Below are positions 54,470 to 63,453 of a stretch of DNA of 64,000 nucleotides, piece after piece. Position 1 is the first letter of the stretch. Each line of letters begins with the position of its first letter. Location of the stretch: positions 62,001-126,000 of the forward strand of contig CAVXSO010000001.1 in the NCBI GenBank assembly GCA_963764465.1, written 5' to 3'. The notes below the pieces were generated by a model. It did no database searches. It was not told the DNA's origin and was given only the letters and a program-made list of their open reading frames with translations. This DNA comes from JAJXXT01 sp963764465 (GTDB lineage Bacteria; Pseudomonadota; Alphaproteobacteria; Acetobacterales; Acetobacteraceae). Both the position numbers and the translations under genes were made by a program.

Positions 54470-55929
54470 GCCGCACCGCCCAGAAACCGCGAGCGGCGCG
54501 GGTCCACGCTCTTCGGCTGCTCCGCCTGCAGCTTCGCAAGCTCCGCCGGCAGTGTTGCGGCCCATTGCGTGATGTTGCCGGCGCCGAGGCAGACCACGTA
54601 GTCGCCGGGCTCGGCCAGCGCGTGCACCATCTCCGCCAGGTGCGCGGGATCGGGCAGCGGCTCGACGCGCCGGTGTCCATGCGCGCGCAAGCCCTCCACC
54701 AGCGCGTCGCGGTCGATTCCCGGGATCGGCGCCTCGCCCGCGGGATAGACATCCGCCACGATGACCGTGGTGGCATCGCCCATGCAGGTGCAAAACTGCT
54801 CGAACAGCGAGGCGAGCCGCGAGTAGCGGTGGGGTTGCACCACCGCGAGCACGTGGTTTGCCCCCGCCTGGCGCGCCGCCTTCAGCACCGCTGCGATCTC
54901 GACCGGGTGGTGGCCATAGTCGTCGATCACCACGATGCCGCCCGCCTCGCCCGCCCGCGTGAAGCGCCGCTTCACGCCCTTGAACGCCGCGAATGCGCTG
55001 CGCAGCCGCTGCTCATCGACGCCCATCTCGATGCCGATGGCGATCGCTGCAAGCGCATTCTGCACGTTGTGGGCGCCCATCATCGGCAGGCGGAACGGAC
55101 CCATGCGCCGCGCCCGCCCGGTGGCGCGATCGGTGATGATGACCTCGAACGTGGAGCCCAGCCGGTCCGGCACCACGCGCTCGGCGCGTACGTCGGCCTG
55201 CGGGCTGAAGCCGTAGGTGATGATCCGCCGGTCAGAGAGGTGCGGGATCATCGACAGCACCTCGGGGTGGTCCGCGCACAGCACTGCGAAGCCGTAGAAT
55301 GGCACGTTCTGCACGAACTGCGCGTAGCCCGCGTTCATCGCTTCCTGCGATCCCCAGTGATCGAGGTGCTCGGGGTCCATGTTGGTGACCACAGCGATGG
55401 TCGCCGGTAGGCGCAGGAAAGAACCGTCGCTCTCGTCCGCCTCCACCACCATCCACTCGCCTTCGCCCATGCGGGTGTTGGTGCCGTAGGCGTTGACGAT
55501 GCCGCCGTTGATCACGGTGGGGTCGAGTCCGGCCGTCTCCAGTACCGCGGCGACCAGGCTCGTCGTCGTGGTCTTGCCATGCGTACCGCCGATGGCGATG
55601 GCCCAGCGCAGTCGCATCAGCTCCGCCAGCATCTCGGCGCGCCGCACCACGGGGATGAAATGCGCCCGGGCCGCCTGCACCTCGGGGTTGTCAGGCTTCA
55701 CGGCGGTGGAGACCACGACGACGCGCGCATCGGCAAGATTTGCGGCGTCATGGCCGATCGCAACCGGTATCCCGGCTTCGCGCAGGCGCCGTACGTTGGC
55801 GCTATCGGAAATGTCACTGCCCTGGACGGAATAACCCAGCACGTGCAGCACCTCGGCGATGCCGGACATGCCGATGCCGCCGATGCCGACGAAATGGATC
55901 ATCCCGATGGAAAGCGGCAGCGCCCTCAT
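54466..55929 (-). CDS. murC: UDP-N-acetylmuramate--L-alanine ligase
   Basis: A 487-residue Mur ligase adding the first L-Ala. IHFVGIGGIGMSGIAEVLHVLGYSVQGSD is the UDP-binding N-terminus; AIGGTHGKTTTTSLVAAVLE the ATP loop; VVEADESDGSFLRL the catalytic acid; NMDPEHLDHWGS and VIDDYGHHPVEIAAVLKAAR follow. It overlaps murG upstream and murB downstream by four bases each. Confidence 0.97.
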   Translation of the reverse strand: MRALPLSIGMIHFVGIGGIGMSGIAEVLHVLGYSVQGSDISDSANVRRLREAGIPVAIGHDAANLADARVVVVSTAVKPDNPEVQAARAHFIPVVRRAEMLAELMRLRWAIAIGGTHGKTTTTSLVAAVLETAGLDPTVINGGIVNAYGTNTRMGEGEWMVVEADESDGSFLRLPATIAVVTNMDPEHLDHWGSQEAMNAGYAQFVQNVPFYGFAVLCADHPEVLSMIPHLSDRRIITYGFSPQADVRAERVVPDRLGSTFEVIITDRATGRARRMGPFRLPMMGAHNVQNALAAIAIGIEMGVDEQRLRSAFAAFKGVKRRFTRAGEAGGIVVIDDYGHHPVEIAAVLKAARQAGANHVLAVVQPHRYSRLASLFEQFCTCMGDATTVIVADVYPAGEAPIPGIDRDALVEGLRAHGHRRVEPLPDPAHLAEMVHALAEPGDYVVCLGAGNITQWAATLPAELAKLQAEQPKSVDPRRSRFLGGAA

Positions 55930-57044
55930 CGCACCGCCTCCCGCGCGGCGATAGCCGCCTCAACGACATCCGCGAGCGCTTCGGCGGCGTGTGGCCGGCC
56001 GAGCGAGGCGGCGGCACGCGCGGCCACTGCCAGTTGTTGTGGATTCGCAAGAAAAGCGGTGAGCCGTGCGGCCAACGCCGCCGGTGTGAACTCCGCCTGC
56101 GCCGCCGGCCAGGCCGCACCAGCCTGGGCCAGCGTTGCCGCGTTCAGCGCTTGGTCGGCATCGACTGCCCCTGGCAGAGGCACCAGGATTGCCGGCCGAC
56201 CGACGACCGCGAGCTCCGCGACCGTCGTCGCCCCCGCCCGCGCGATCACCAAGTGCGCGCGCGCCAACCGCGCCGGCATGTCGCCCAGGAACAGTGCGAT
56301 CTCGGCGGCGACACCCAGTTCCGCATAGGCAGTCATGACCCGCGCGACGTCATCGGCCCGCGCCTGCTGCACCAGGCGGATGCGCGCGCGTTGCTCCGGC
56401 GCGAGCAGCCCGAGCGCCGATGGTACCACATCCGCGAATACGCGCGCCCCCAGTGAGCCGCCCACCACCAGCAGTTCCAACACGTCGCTCGGCGCCCGAT
56501 ACTCTTCGCCGGCGAGCGCAGCGATCTCCGGGCGCACTGGATTGCCGGTGATGATGGTGGCAACCCCGGGGGGTACGAACTTCGTCGCGGCATGGCTCAG
56601 CGCCACACGGTCCACGCGCGTGGCGAGGAAGCGATTGGCGGCGCCCAGCACCGCGTTCTGCTCGTGCAGCACGATCGCCGGGCGCGGCGCGACCAGCCGC
56701 GCGGCCAGTACGGGCGGCACCGAGGGATACCCCCCGAACCCGACGACCGCCGCCGGCCGCAGTGCCGCGATCAGCCGCCGCGCCTGGATCGTCCCGCGCG
56801 CCAGCGCCACGCCAGCGCGCGCCTTGCCAGCCGCCCCGCGCCCCGCGACGGCGGCGGAGGTAATTACGTGCCGCTCCCAACCCGGCGCCTCCGCGGCGGC
56901 CCGCTCGGCCACCCGGGTGTCGGTCAGCAGCACGATGCGGTGCCCACGCGCGGCGAGCATGCGGCCCGCCGCCAGCGCCGGGAACAGGTGCCCCGCGGTA
57001 CCGCCGGCGGCCAGCACGATCGGGCGCAACGCCGGTCCCCTCAT
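55926..57044 (-). CDS. murG: Lipid II synthase MurG (GlcNAc transferase)
   Basis: A 372-residue GT28 glycosyltransferase that makes lipid II on the inner face of the membrane. N-terminal LAAGGTAGHLFPALAAG, VVGFGGYPSVPPVLAA, ALSHAATKFVPPG and the UDP-GlcNAc loop region VVGGSLGARVFADVVP, with the C-terminal ARAGATTVAELAVVGRPAILVPLP. Coupled by four-base overlaps to ftsW and murC. Confidence 0.96.
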   Translation of the reverse strand: MRGPALRPIVLAAGGTAGHLFPALAAGRMLAARGHRIVLLTDTRVAERAAAEAPGWERHVITSAAVAGRGAAGKARAGVALARGTIQARRLIAALRPAAVVGFGGYPSVPPVLAARLVAPRPAIVLHEQNAVLGAANRFLATRVDRVALSHAATKFVPPGVATIITGNPVRPEIAALAGEEYRAPSDVLELLVVGGSLGARVFADVVPSALGLLAPEQRARIRLVQQARADDVARVMTAYAELGVAAEIALFLGDMPARLARAHLVIARAGATTVAELAVVGRPAILVPLPGAVDADQALNAATLAQAGAAWPAAQAEFTPAALAARLTAFLANPQQLAVAARAAASLGRPHAAEALADVVEAAIAAREAVR

Positions 57045-58162
57045 ACCGATTCGCTTCCAAAACGACGGCGCGTCAGCGCCAGCAGCATGCCGATCTCGAG
57101 CGCCACCGCGATCGCCGAGGAGCCGCCATACGAAATGAAGGGCAGCGTCATGCCCTTGGCCGGGATCAGGTGCAGCGTGCTCGCCATGTTGACGAAGGCC
57201 TGCAGCCCGAAGCTCGTGACCAGCCCGGTGATCGCGAGCAACACGTAGCGGTCGCGCTCCTCCCGGGCGCGCAGCAATGCCCTCAGCACCACGGTTGCGA
57301 ACAGTCCCACGATGACGAGGCAGACGATAAGGCCGAATTCCTCCCCCGCGACCGCGAAGACGAAGTCCGCGTGCGCGTCCGGCAGCACATCCTTCACGTG
57401 CCCCTCGCCTGGCCCGCGGCCGAGCAGCCCGCCATTGCCGAACGCCTCGAGTGCCCGGTCAACCTGGTAGTTGCCGGCACCGTTCGGGTGCAGGAAGCGC
57501 TGCACGCGGCTCTGCACGTGCGGGAACAGCATGTAGGCGCCCACACCGCCCGCGCCCATCGCGGCCAGCCCGATACCGACGAGCACGATGTTGAGTCCAT
57601 CGATGTAGAACTGCGCGAATAGCACCGCGGTGATGACGGCGAGCATGCCGATATCCGGCTGCGACTTCAGTACCAGCAGGATCAGCACATAGAGTGCGAG
57701 CACGATCGCCGTCCCCGGCAGACGCTTGTGCCGGTGCCCGAGATCCAGAAGCCATGCGGTGACGACGGCGAAGCAAGGCTTTAGAAATTCGGAAGGCTGT
57801 ATCGCCAATCCCGGCAGCGCGATCCAGCGGCGTGCGCCCTTGATGTCCACGCCGATGACCAGCGTCAGCAACGTGAGCACCAGCGCCGCGGCGAACGCGA
57901 GCAGGGCGATGCGCCGCACGCCGCGCGGCGACAGCAGACTGACCGCGACGACGATGAGGCCCGCCATCGCCAGGAAGATCACCTGCTTGAGGATGAAAAT
58001 GTCGCGCGGCACATGGATGCGCTCGGCGACTGCCGGGCTGGCGGCGAGGATCAGGATGTAGCCGGTGCCGATGAGCGCGCCGACGCAGCCCAGCGTCCAG
58101 CGGTCCACGGTCCACCACCAGCGGCCGAGGATGGAGTTGTCGGCACGGGAAAGGGCGGGCAT
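57041..58162 (-). CDS. ftsW: Peptidoglycan glycosyltransferase FtsW
   Basis: A 373-residue SEDS protein with about ten membrane helices. It has LGCVGALIGTGYILILAASP, LPGLAIQPSEFLKPCFAVVTAW (the SEDS PSE motif), LKSQPDIGMLAVITAVL with the catalytic-type Asp, and GGLLGRGPGEGHVKDVLPDAHADFVFAVAGEEFG. ATG 58162 is chosen (MPALSRADNSILGRWWW); the longer frame lies antisense-like. It overlaps murD by one base. Confidence 0.93.
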   Translation of the reverse strand: MPALSRADNSILGRWWWTVDRWTLGCVGALIGTGYILILAASPAVAERIHVPRDIFILKQVIFLAMAGLIVVAVSLLSPRGVRRIALLAFAAALVLTLLTLVIGVDIKGARRWIALPGLAIQPSEFLKPCFAVVTAWLLDLGHRHKRLPGTAIVLALYVLILLVLKSQPDIGMLAVITAVLFAQFYIDGLNIVLVGIGLAAMGAGGVGAYMLFPHVQSRVQRFLHPNGAGNYQVDRALEAFGNGGLLGRGPGEGHVKDVLPDAHADFVFAVAGEEFGLIVCLVIVGLFATVVLRALLRAREERDRYVLLAITGLVTSFGLQAFVNMASTLHLIPAKGMTLPFISYGGSSAIAVALEIGMLLALTRRRFGSESV

Positions 58163-59535
58163 CAGGCGGCCTCCCCACTGGTGGCGGTGAGCGTGCGGAC
58201 GAGCAACGCGAAGTGATTGCCGCGCGCGTCGTAGCCGGTGAACTGGTCCCAACTCGCGCAGGCCGGCGAGAGCAGCACCACGGGCGCAGCGAGCCGCCGC
58301 GCGGCGTGGAATGCGGCGGGGACGGCGGCTTCGAGTGTGCCGACATCGCTGAAGGGCACGCCATGCGCGGCGAGCGTCGCGGCCAGGACCGGCGCGTCCC
58401 GCCCGATCAGGAAGGCGTGCGCGATGCGCCCAAGCAGCGGTGTGAGGCTCTCGATCCCGCCCTCCTTCGCCATGCCGCCGGCGATCCAGATCACCCGCTC
58501 GTAGCAGGCGAGCGCGTAGGAGGCGGCATCGGCGTTGGTCGCCTTGCTGTCGTTGACGAAATCCACCCCCGCCACGGTGGCTACGAGCTGCTGGCGGTGC
58601 GGCAGGCCGGGATAGGTCCGCAGCCCGCGGGCGATGGCCTCGCGCGTTACGCCGAGCGCGGTTGCCAGCGCTGTTGCCGCGGCGGCGTTCTGCGCGTTGT
58701 GCCTGCCCGGCAGGCTTGGCGCTTGCGCGAGATCGAGCACCACCCCGGCGCGGTCGCGCAGGAGGGTGCCTTCGGCCCAGACATCGGCGGGCGTGAAACC
58801 CGAAATCGTAACGACCTTGCGCCCGTGCGCGAGTTCTTCCGCCATCGCCCGGCTATCGGCGTCGTCGATGCCCACGACTGCGGTGTCGTCCGCCCCCTGG
58901 TTGTCGAAGATGCGGCGCTTGGCGCGCGCATAGCCCGCCATGTCGCCGTGGCGATCGAGATGGTCGGGGCTGAGATTGAGCATAACCGCCGCATCGAACC
59001 GAATCGCGGCAATTCGCTCCAACATGTAGGACGACATTTCCAGCACGTAGACGCCCTCGTCGGGCAGCAGCGGTAGCGACAGCGCGGTCGGGCCGAGATT
59101 GGCGCCCGCGGCGACTGGCAGGCCAGCCATCGCCACGATGTGCGCAAGCAGCGCGGTGGTGGTGGACTTCCCGTTGGTGCCCGTAATGCCGGCGAATCGC
59201 GCGCGCGAGCCCATCGCGCGCACCGCGGCATGAAGCAACTCGGCATCCGTCAGGATCGGCACGCCGGCCGCGCGCGCCGCCGCGGCCAGCCGGTGTGGCT
59301 TGGGCAGGTGATGCGGAATGCCCGGGGAAAGCACCAGCGCGTCGAACCCCGCCATCGCGGGTTCCGCCACGCGCTGCCCCGCGGCGGCGGCAGCCTCGCG
59401 CGCTGCTTCCTTGTCGTCCCACACCGTGACGTCGGCCCCCATGGCGCCAAGCGCGATTGCTGCCGGCAGCCCGGCCTTGCCAAGCCCGACCACCGCGTAT
59501 CGCCGTCCGGCGAAGATGTCGTTGCGGAACATCAT
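58162..59535 (-). CDS. murD: UDP-MurNAc-L-alanine--D-glutamate ligase
   Basis: A 457-residue Mur ligase. AVVGLGKAGLPAAIALGAMGA, LVLSPGIPHHLP, the ATP loop ITGTNGKSTTTALLAHIV, LEMSSYMLERI, LNLSPDHLDRHGDMAGYARAK and FVNDSKATNADAASYALAC are all seen. It starts with a double ATG; the first (59535) overlaps the mraY stop by four bases. Confidence 0.96.
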   Translation of the reverse strand: MMFRNDIFAGRRYAVVGLGKAGLPAAIALGAMGADVTVWDDKEAAREAAAAAGQRVAEPAMAGFDALVLSPGIPHHLPKPHRLAAAARAAGVPILTDAELLHAAVRAMGSRARFAGITGTNGKSTTTALLAHIVAMAGLPVAAGANLGPTALSLPLLPDEGVYVLEMSSYMLERIAAIRFDAAVMLNLSPDHLDRHGDMAGYARAKRRIFDNQGADDTAVVGIDDADSRAMAEELAHGRKVVTISGFTPADVWAEGTLLRDRAGVVLDLAQAPSLPGRHNAQNAAAATALATALGVTREAIARGLRTYPGLPHRQQLVATVAGVDFVNDSKATNADAASYALACYERVIWIAGGMAKEGGIESLTPLLGRIAHAFLIGRDAPVLAATLAAHGVPFSDVGTLEAAVPAAFHAARRLAAPVVLLSPACASWDQFTGYDARGNHFALLVRTLTATSGEAA

Positions 59536-60620
59536 CGGATCTTCAGCGTGGCCAGCCCGACCAGCGCCAGGATCATCGCAATGATCCAGAACCGGATGAC
59601 GATGGTGGGTTCGCTCCAGCCCTTCTTCTCGAAATGGTGGTGCAGCGGCGCCATCAGGAAGACCCGCTTGCCGGTCCGCTTGAACCAGAAGACCTGGATG
59701 ATGACCGAGACAGTCTCCAGCACGAACAACCCGCCCACGATGGCGAGAACGACCTCGTGCTTGACGGCGACGGCGACGGCGCCCAGCGCGCCACCCAGCG
59801 CGAGGCTGCCCGTATCGCCCATGAACACGGCGGCCGGTGGCGCGTTGAACCACAGGAAGCCAAGCCCCGCCCCGATCAGTGCGGAGAGGAAGACGCAGAG
59901 TTCTCCCACGCCCGGCACAGGGTGCAGCTGCAGGTAGTCGGCGAAGACATGGTTGCCCACGAGATAGGAGATCAGCGCGAACACGCCCGCTGCGATGATG
60001 GTCGGCACGATGGCGAGCCCGTCGAGCCCGTCGGTCAGGTTTACCGCGTTGGAAGACCCGACCATCACCAGCATGCCGAAGACCGGAAACGCATAGCCCA
60101 GCGGGATCAGCAGCGTCTTGAAAACGGGAACAGCGATGGAGGAGCCCAGCGGCTCGCCTGTCGTGACCATGAATACGCTGGCCGCGGCGAGTCCGAGTGC
60201 TGCCTGCACGACCAGCTTGCCGCGCCCCGAAAGCCCGCGGAACGAGGCGCGGGTGAGTTTGATCGCGTCGTCGATCATGCCCACGGCGCCATAGCCAAGC
60301 GTCAGCAGCAGCACCGTCCAGACATAGACATTGTGCAGATCCGCCCACAGCAGCGTGGAGACGCTCAGCGTCGCGAGGATCAGCACGCCACCCATTGTGG
60401 GCGTACCCTTCTTTTCGATGAGGTGCCGCTCCGGCCCGTCCGGGCGGATCGGCTGGCCGGCGCGCTGTACCGAGCGCAGCCAACGTATCAGCGGCCCGCC
60501 GAACACCAGGCTTGCGAGCAGCGCGGTCATGCACGCCGCCCCGGACCGGAAGGTCAGGTAGCGGATCAGGTTGAACAGGAAGAAGTGGGCGCCGAGGTGG
60601 CGGGTGAGATCGAACAGCAT
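59532..60620 (-). CDS. mraY: Phospho-MurNAc-pentapeptide transferase MraY
   Basis: A 362-residue, ten-helix membrane transferase that makes lipid I. HLIEKKGTPTMGGVLILATLS is the family signature, with DDAIKLTR, NAVNLTDGLDGLAIVPTI and FLWFNAPPAAVFMGDTGSLALGGALG carrying the catalytic Asp residues, and PLHHHFEKKGWSEPTIVIRFWII. ATG 60620 (MLFDLTRHLGAHF) overlaps murF by one base. Confidence 0.97.
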   Translation of the reverse strand: MLFDLTRHLGAHFFLFNLIRYLTFRSGAACMTALLASLVFGGPLIRWLRSVQRAGQPIRPDGPERHLIEKKGTPTMGGVLILATLSVSTLLWADLHNVYVWTVLLLTLGYGAVGMIDDAIKLTRASFRGLSGRGKLVVQAALGLAAASVFMVTTGEPLGSSIAVPVFKTLLIPLGYAFPVFGMLVMVGSSNAVNLTDGLDGLAIVPTIIAAGVFALISYLVGNHVFADYLQLHPVPGVGELCVFLSALIGAGLGFLWFNAPPAAVFMGDTGSLALGGALGAVAVAVKHEVVLAIVGGLFVLETVSVIIQVFWFKRTGKRVFLMAPLHHHFEKKGWSEPTIVIRFWIIAMILALVGLATLKIR

Positions 60621-61984
60621 CAGGCAGCCGCCTCTTCCAGAGCCGCGACGATTCGCGCCATCCGTGAGCCCAGGCTGCCCTTGACCAGCACCGCGTCCCC
60701 GGCCCGCAGGTCGGCGGCGACCTCGGGGGCAAGCGCGGCGGAATCCGCCGCCCACACGCCGCGCACGCGCTCCGGTACCGCATCGTAGACCAGGCGCATC
60801 AACGTGCCGCAGGCATGCAGCCTGTCGGCGTTGCGTGCGATGTCTGGCACCAAGGAGAGGTGCTCCGCCTGCCCGGCTTCGCCGAGTTCCAGCATGTCGC
60901 CGAGCACCGCGACGCGGCGGCTGGCCCGTTGCAGCGCCAGTACCGAAAGCGCCGCGCGCACCGCGGGGGCGGAGGCGTTGTAGCTCTCATCGAGCAGCAG
61001 CGCCGTGCCGCCTGCGACCCGCAGTTCCCGCCGCTGCCCGCGCCCCACGACCGGGGCAAATCCCGCGAGTGCCGCGGCGGCGTCGCGCGGGGCGATGCCC
61101 AGCGTGGCCGCGGCCAGCATCGCCGCGGTCGCGTTGATCGCCATGTGCGCGCCTGGCGCCGCGAGAGTCGTTTCGACTTCGATGCCGCGCACGCGGGCGC
61201 GCACCAGCACGGCACTGTCCGTGCTTTCAGCGCTCAGCAGCCGCGCATCCGCGCCGTCGCCGGCACCGAATGTGAGCACTGCATGGCTCCCCGCGGCCGC
61301 GCGCAGGCGCTCGGCATGCGGCGCCTCGGCGGGAATGATGGCAACGCCGGCGGGCTCCAGTCCCGAAAAGATCGAGCCCTTCTCGTCGGCGATTGCCTCG
61401 AGGCTGCCGAGATGCCCGATATGGACCGCGGCGACCGCGGTGATCAGCGCCACGTGCGGTCGGGCGATGCGCGCGAGCGGCGCGATCTCGCCCCTGTGGT
61501 TCATGCCGATCTCGACCACCGCATAGGCGGCGTCCGGCGCCATGCGCGCGAGCGTCAGCGGCAGGCCCCAATGGTTGTTGTAGGAGGCGACCGCCACATG
61601 CGTCGTGCCGCGCGCCGTGAGGATGCGCCCCAGCATCGCCTTCGCCGTGGTCTTGCCGATGCTGCCCGTGATCGCCGCGAGCCTGCCCTGGAACCGGTCG
61701 CGCGCGAAACGGCCGAGATCGGCGAGGCCCGTGAGCGTATCGGCCACACGCAGCAGCCGGGAATCGCCGTCGAGGCCCGGAATCGCCTCGTGCACCATCG
61801 CGCACGCCGCCCCCTTGGCCAATGCTTCGGCAACGAAACGGTGCCCGTCGCCGCTCTCGCTTGCCAGTGCGACGAACAGATCGCCGGGTGCGAGCGTGCG
61901 CGTATCGATGGACACGCCGGTGGCATCGGCGCCACCCGCGCCACGCGTCGCTTCGCGCAGTTGGGCAGCGGTCCAGAGCGTCAT
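60620..61984 (-). CDS. murF: UDP-MurNAc-tripeptide--D-Ala-D-Ala ligase
   Basis: A 454-residue Mur ligase adding D-Ala-D-Ala from Ddl. N-terminal TGVSIDTRTLAPGDLFVALASESGDGHRFV, the ATP loop ITGSIGKTTAKAMLGRIL, VVEIGMNHRGEI, ALITAVAAVHIGHLGSLEAIADEKGSIF and LLDESYNASAPAVRAALSVLA. The IGK variant in the ATP loop is normal for MurF. It overlaps murE by four bases and mraY by one. Confidence 0.95.
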   Translation of the reverse strand: MTLWTAAQLREATRGAGGADATGVSIDTRTLAPGDLFVALASESGDGHRFVAEALAKGAACAMVHEAIPGLDGDSRLLRVADTLTGLADLGRFARDRFQGRLAAITGSIGKTTAKAMLGRILTARGTTHVAVASYNNHWGLPLTLARMAPDAAYAVVEIGMNHRGEIAPLARIARPHVALITAVAAVHIGHLGSLEAIADEKGSIFSGLEPAGVAIIPAEAPHAERLRAAAGSHAVLTFGAGDGADARLLSAESTDSAVLVRARVRGIEVETTLAAPGAHMAINATAAMLAAATLGIAPRDAAAALAGFAPVVGRGQRRELRVAGGTALLLDESYNASAPAVRAALSVLALQRASRRVAVLGDMLELGEAGQAEHLSLVPDIARNADRLHACGTLMRLVYDAVPERVRGVWAADSAALAPEVAADLRAGDAVLVKGSLGSRMARIVAALEEAAA

Positions 61985-63453
61985 CCTGCCACCCCGGCGA
62001 GCTCGCGAATGACGGCGGCATCGTCGAACGGCAATACCGTCTTACCGACGATCTGCCCTTGCTCGTGCCCCTTGCCGGCCACCGCGAGCACGTCGCCCGG
62101 GCGCAGCATCGCGAGCCCCTCGGCGATTGCGCGCGCCCGGTCGCCAATCTCGATCGCGCCCGGGCAGGCGGCGAGGATCGCGGCACGGATCGTGGCAGGA
62201 TCCTCGCCGCGCGGATTGTCGTCGGTGACGATGGCGACATCCGCGGTGCGCGCGGCCGTTCCCATCAATGGCCGCTTGCCGGGATCGCGGTCGCCGCCGG
62301 CACCGAACACCAGGATGATGCGGCCACTCGCGTGTGGACGAAGGGCTGCCACCAGCCGCTCGAGGGCGTCCGGCGTGTGCGCGTAGTCGACATAGGCCGC
62401 GGCTCCGTTGGCGAGCACGGCGGCGCGCTCCATGCGTCCGCGCACTGGTGCCAGATGCGCCAGGTGCGGCCATGGATTGGTGCCAAGCGCCTCGGCCAGC
62501 GCTGCGGCGGTCAGCGCGTTGTCGGCCTGAAATCGTCCGGCTACCGGCAGCAACAACTCCTGTGTCACACCATGCGCGGCGATGCGGAGCGCCTGGCCCT
62601 CCGGCGTCGGTGAGGCGGTGAGTAGCCGCAGGTCGGCCTTCGGCGCCTCGCCGACGAGCACGCACGGCAGGCGGCGGCGCGCCGCGATGACGCTGAGCGC
62701 TGCCGCCGTTTCGGCGTCGAGCGTACTCGTGGCGACCAACGTGCCGCCGTCGCGCAGCAACGCCTCGAACAGGCGCAGCTTGGCGGCGCGGTAGGCGGCC
62801 ATCGTGCCATGATAGTCGAGATGGTCGCGCGTCAGGTTGGTGAAGGCGGCGGCGGCGAAGACGCAACCATCGAGCCGGAACTGGTCGAGCCCGTGCGAGG
62901 ACGCCTCGAGCGCGGCATGCGCGATGCCGGCGCGCGCGAGCCGCGCCAGCGTGTTGGCGAGCGTCACGGAATCGGGCGAGGTGAGGCTGGCGCCCACTTG
63001 TTCGCCTTCCGCAATGACGCCGAGCGTGCCGATGCTGGCAGCGGCAAGCCCGGCTCGGGTCCAGATCTGGCGCAGGAAATCCACCGTGCTGGTTTTGCCG
63101 TTGGTGCCAGTCACGGCGACGAGCGTGCGCGGCGCCGGCCCCGCGAGCGTCGCCGCGATGCGCGCGAGCAGTCGGCGCGGTTCCGCGTCCTCGATCAGCG
63201 GACGGGCAGGTACGTCCGTGGGCCATTCGGTGCCTGCGGGGGCCAGCACGGCCGCGGCCCCTCGCGCCACTGCGGCACCGATGAAGCGCCGCCCGTCGGT
63301 TTTCGTGCCGGGAAGGGCCGCGAAGATCATGCCGGGACCGACGGCTCGGCTGTCGGCGGTGATGCCGGCGATTTCGAGCCCGCCGAGCGTGGAGTCGAGC
63401 GCGCGCGACGTACCATGTGGAGAGCTCGCTGCGATCACGTCAGCGAAGCGCAA
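61981..63453 (-). CDS. murE: UDP-MurNAc-dipeptide--meso-diaminopimelate ligase
   Basis: A 490-residue Mur ligase. TADSRAVGPGMIFAALPGTKTDGRRF, the ATP loop AVTGTNGKTSTVDFLRQIW, TNLTRDHLDYHGTMAAYRAAK and VDYAHTPDALERLV are seen. DNPRGEDPATIRAAI is the DNPR motif of the diaminopimelate-specific type. The start is TTG 63453 or GTG 63438; both lie within the end of ftsI, so it overlaps ftsI by up to 14 bases. Its stop overlaps murF. Confidence 0.94.
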   Translation of the reverse strand: MRFADVIAASSPHGTSRALDSTLGGLEIAGITADSRAVGPGMIFAALPGTKTDGRRFIGAAVARGAAAVLAPAGTEWPTDVPARPLIEDAEPRRLLARIAATLAGPAPRTLVAVTGTNGKTSTVDFLRQIWTRAGLAAASIGTLGVIAEGEQVGASLTSPDSVTLANTLARLARAGIAHAALEASSHGLDQFRLDGCVFAAAAFTNLTRDHLDYHGTMAAYRAAKLRLFEALLRDGGTLVATSTLDAETAAALSVIAARRRLPCVLVGEAPKADLRLLTASPTPEGQALRIAAHGVTQELLLPVAGRFQADNALTAAALAEALGTNPWPHLAHLAPVRGRMERAAVLANGAAAYVDYAHTPDALERLVAALRPHASGRIILVFGAGGDRDPGKRPLMGTAARTADVAIVTDDNPRGEDPATIRAAILAACPGAIEIGDRARAIAEGLAMLRPGDVLAVAGKGHEQGQIVGKTVLPFDDAAVIRELAGVAG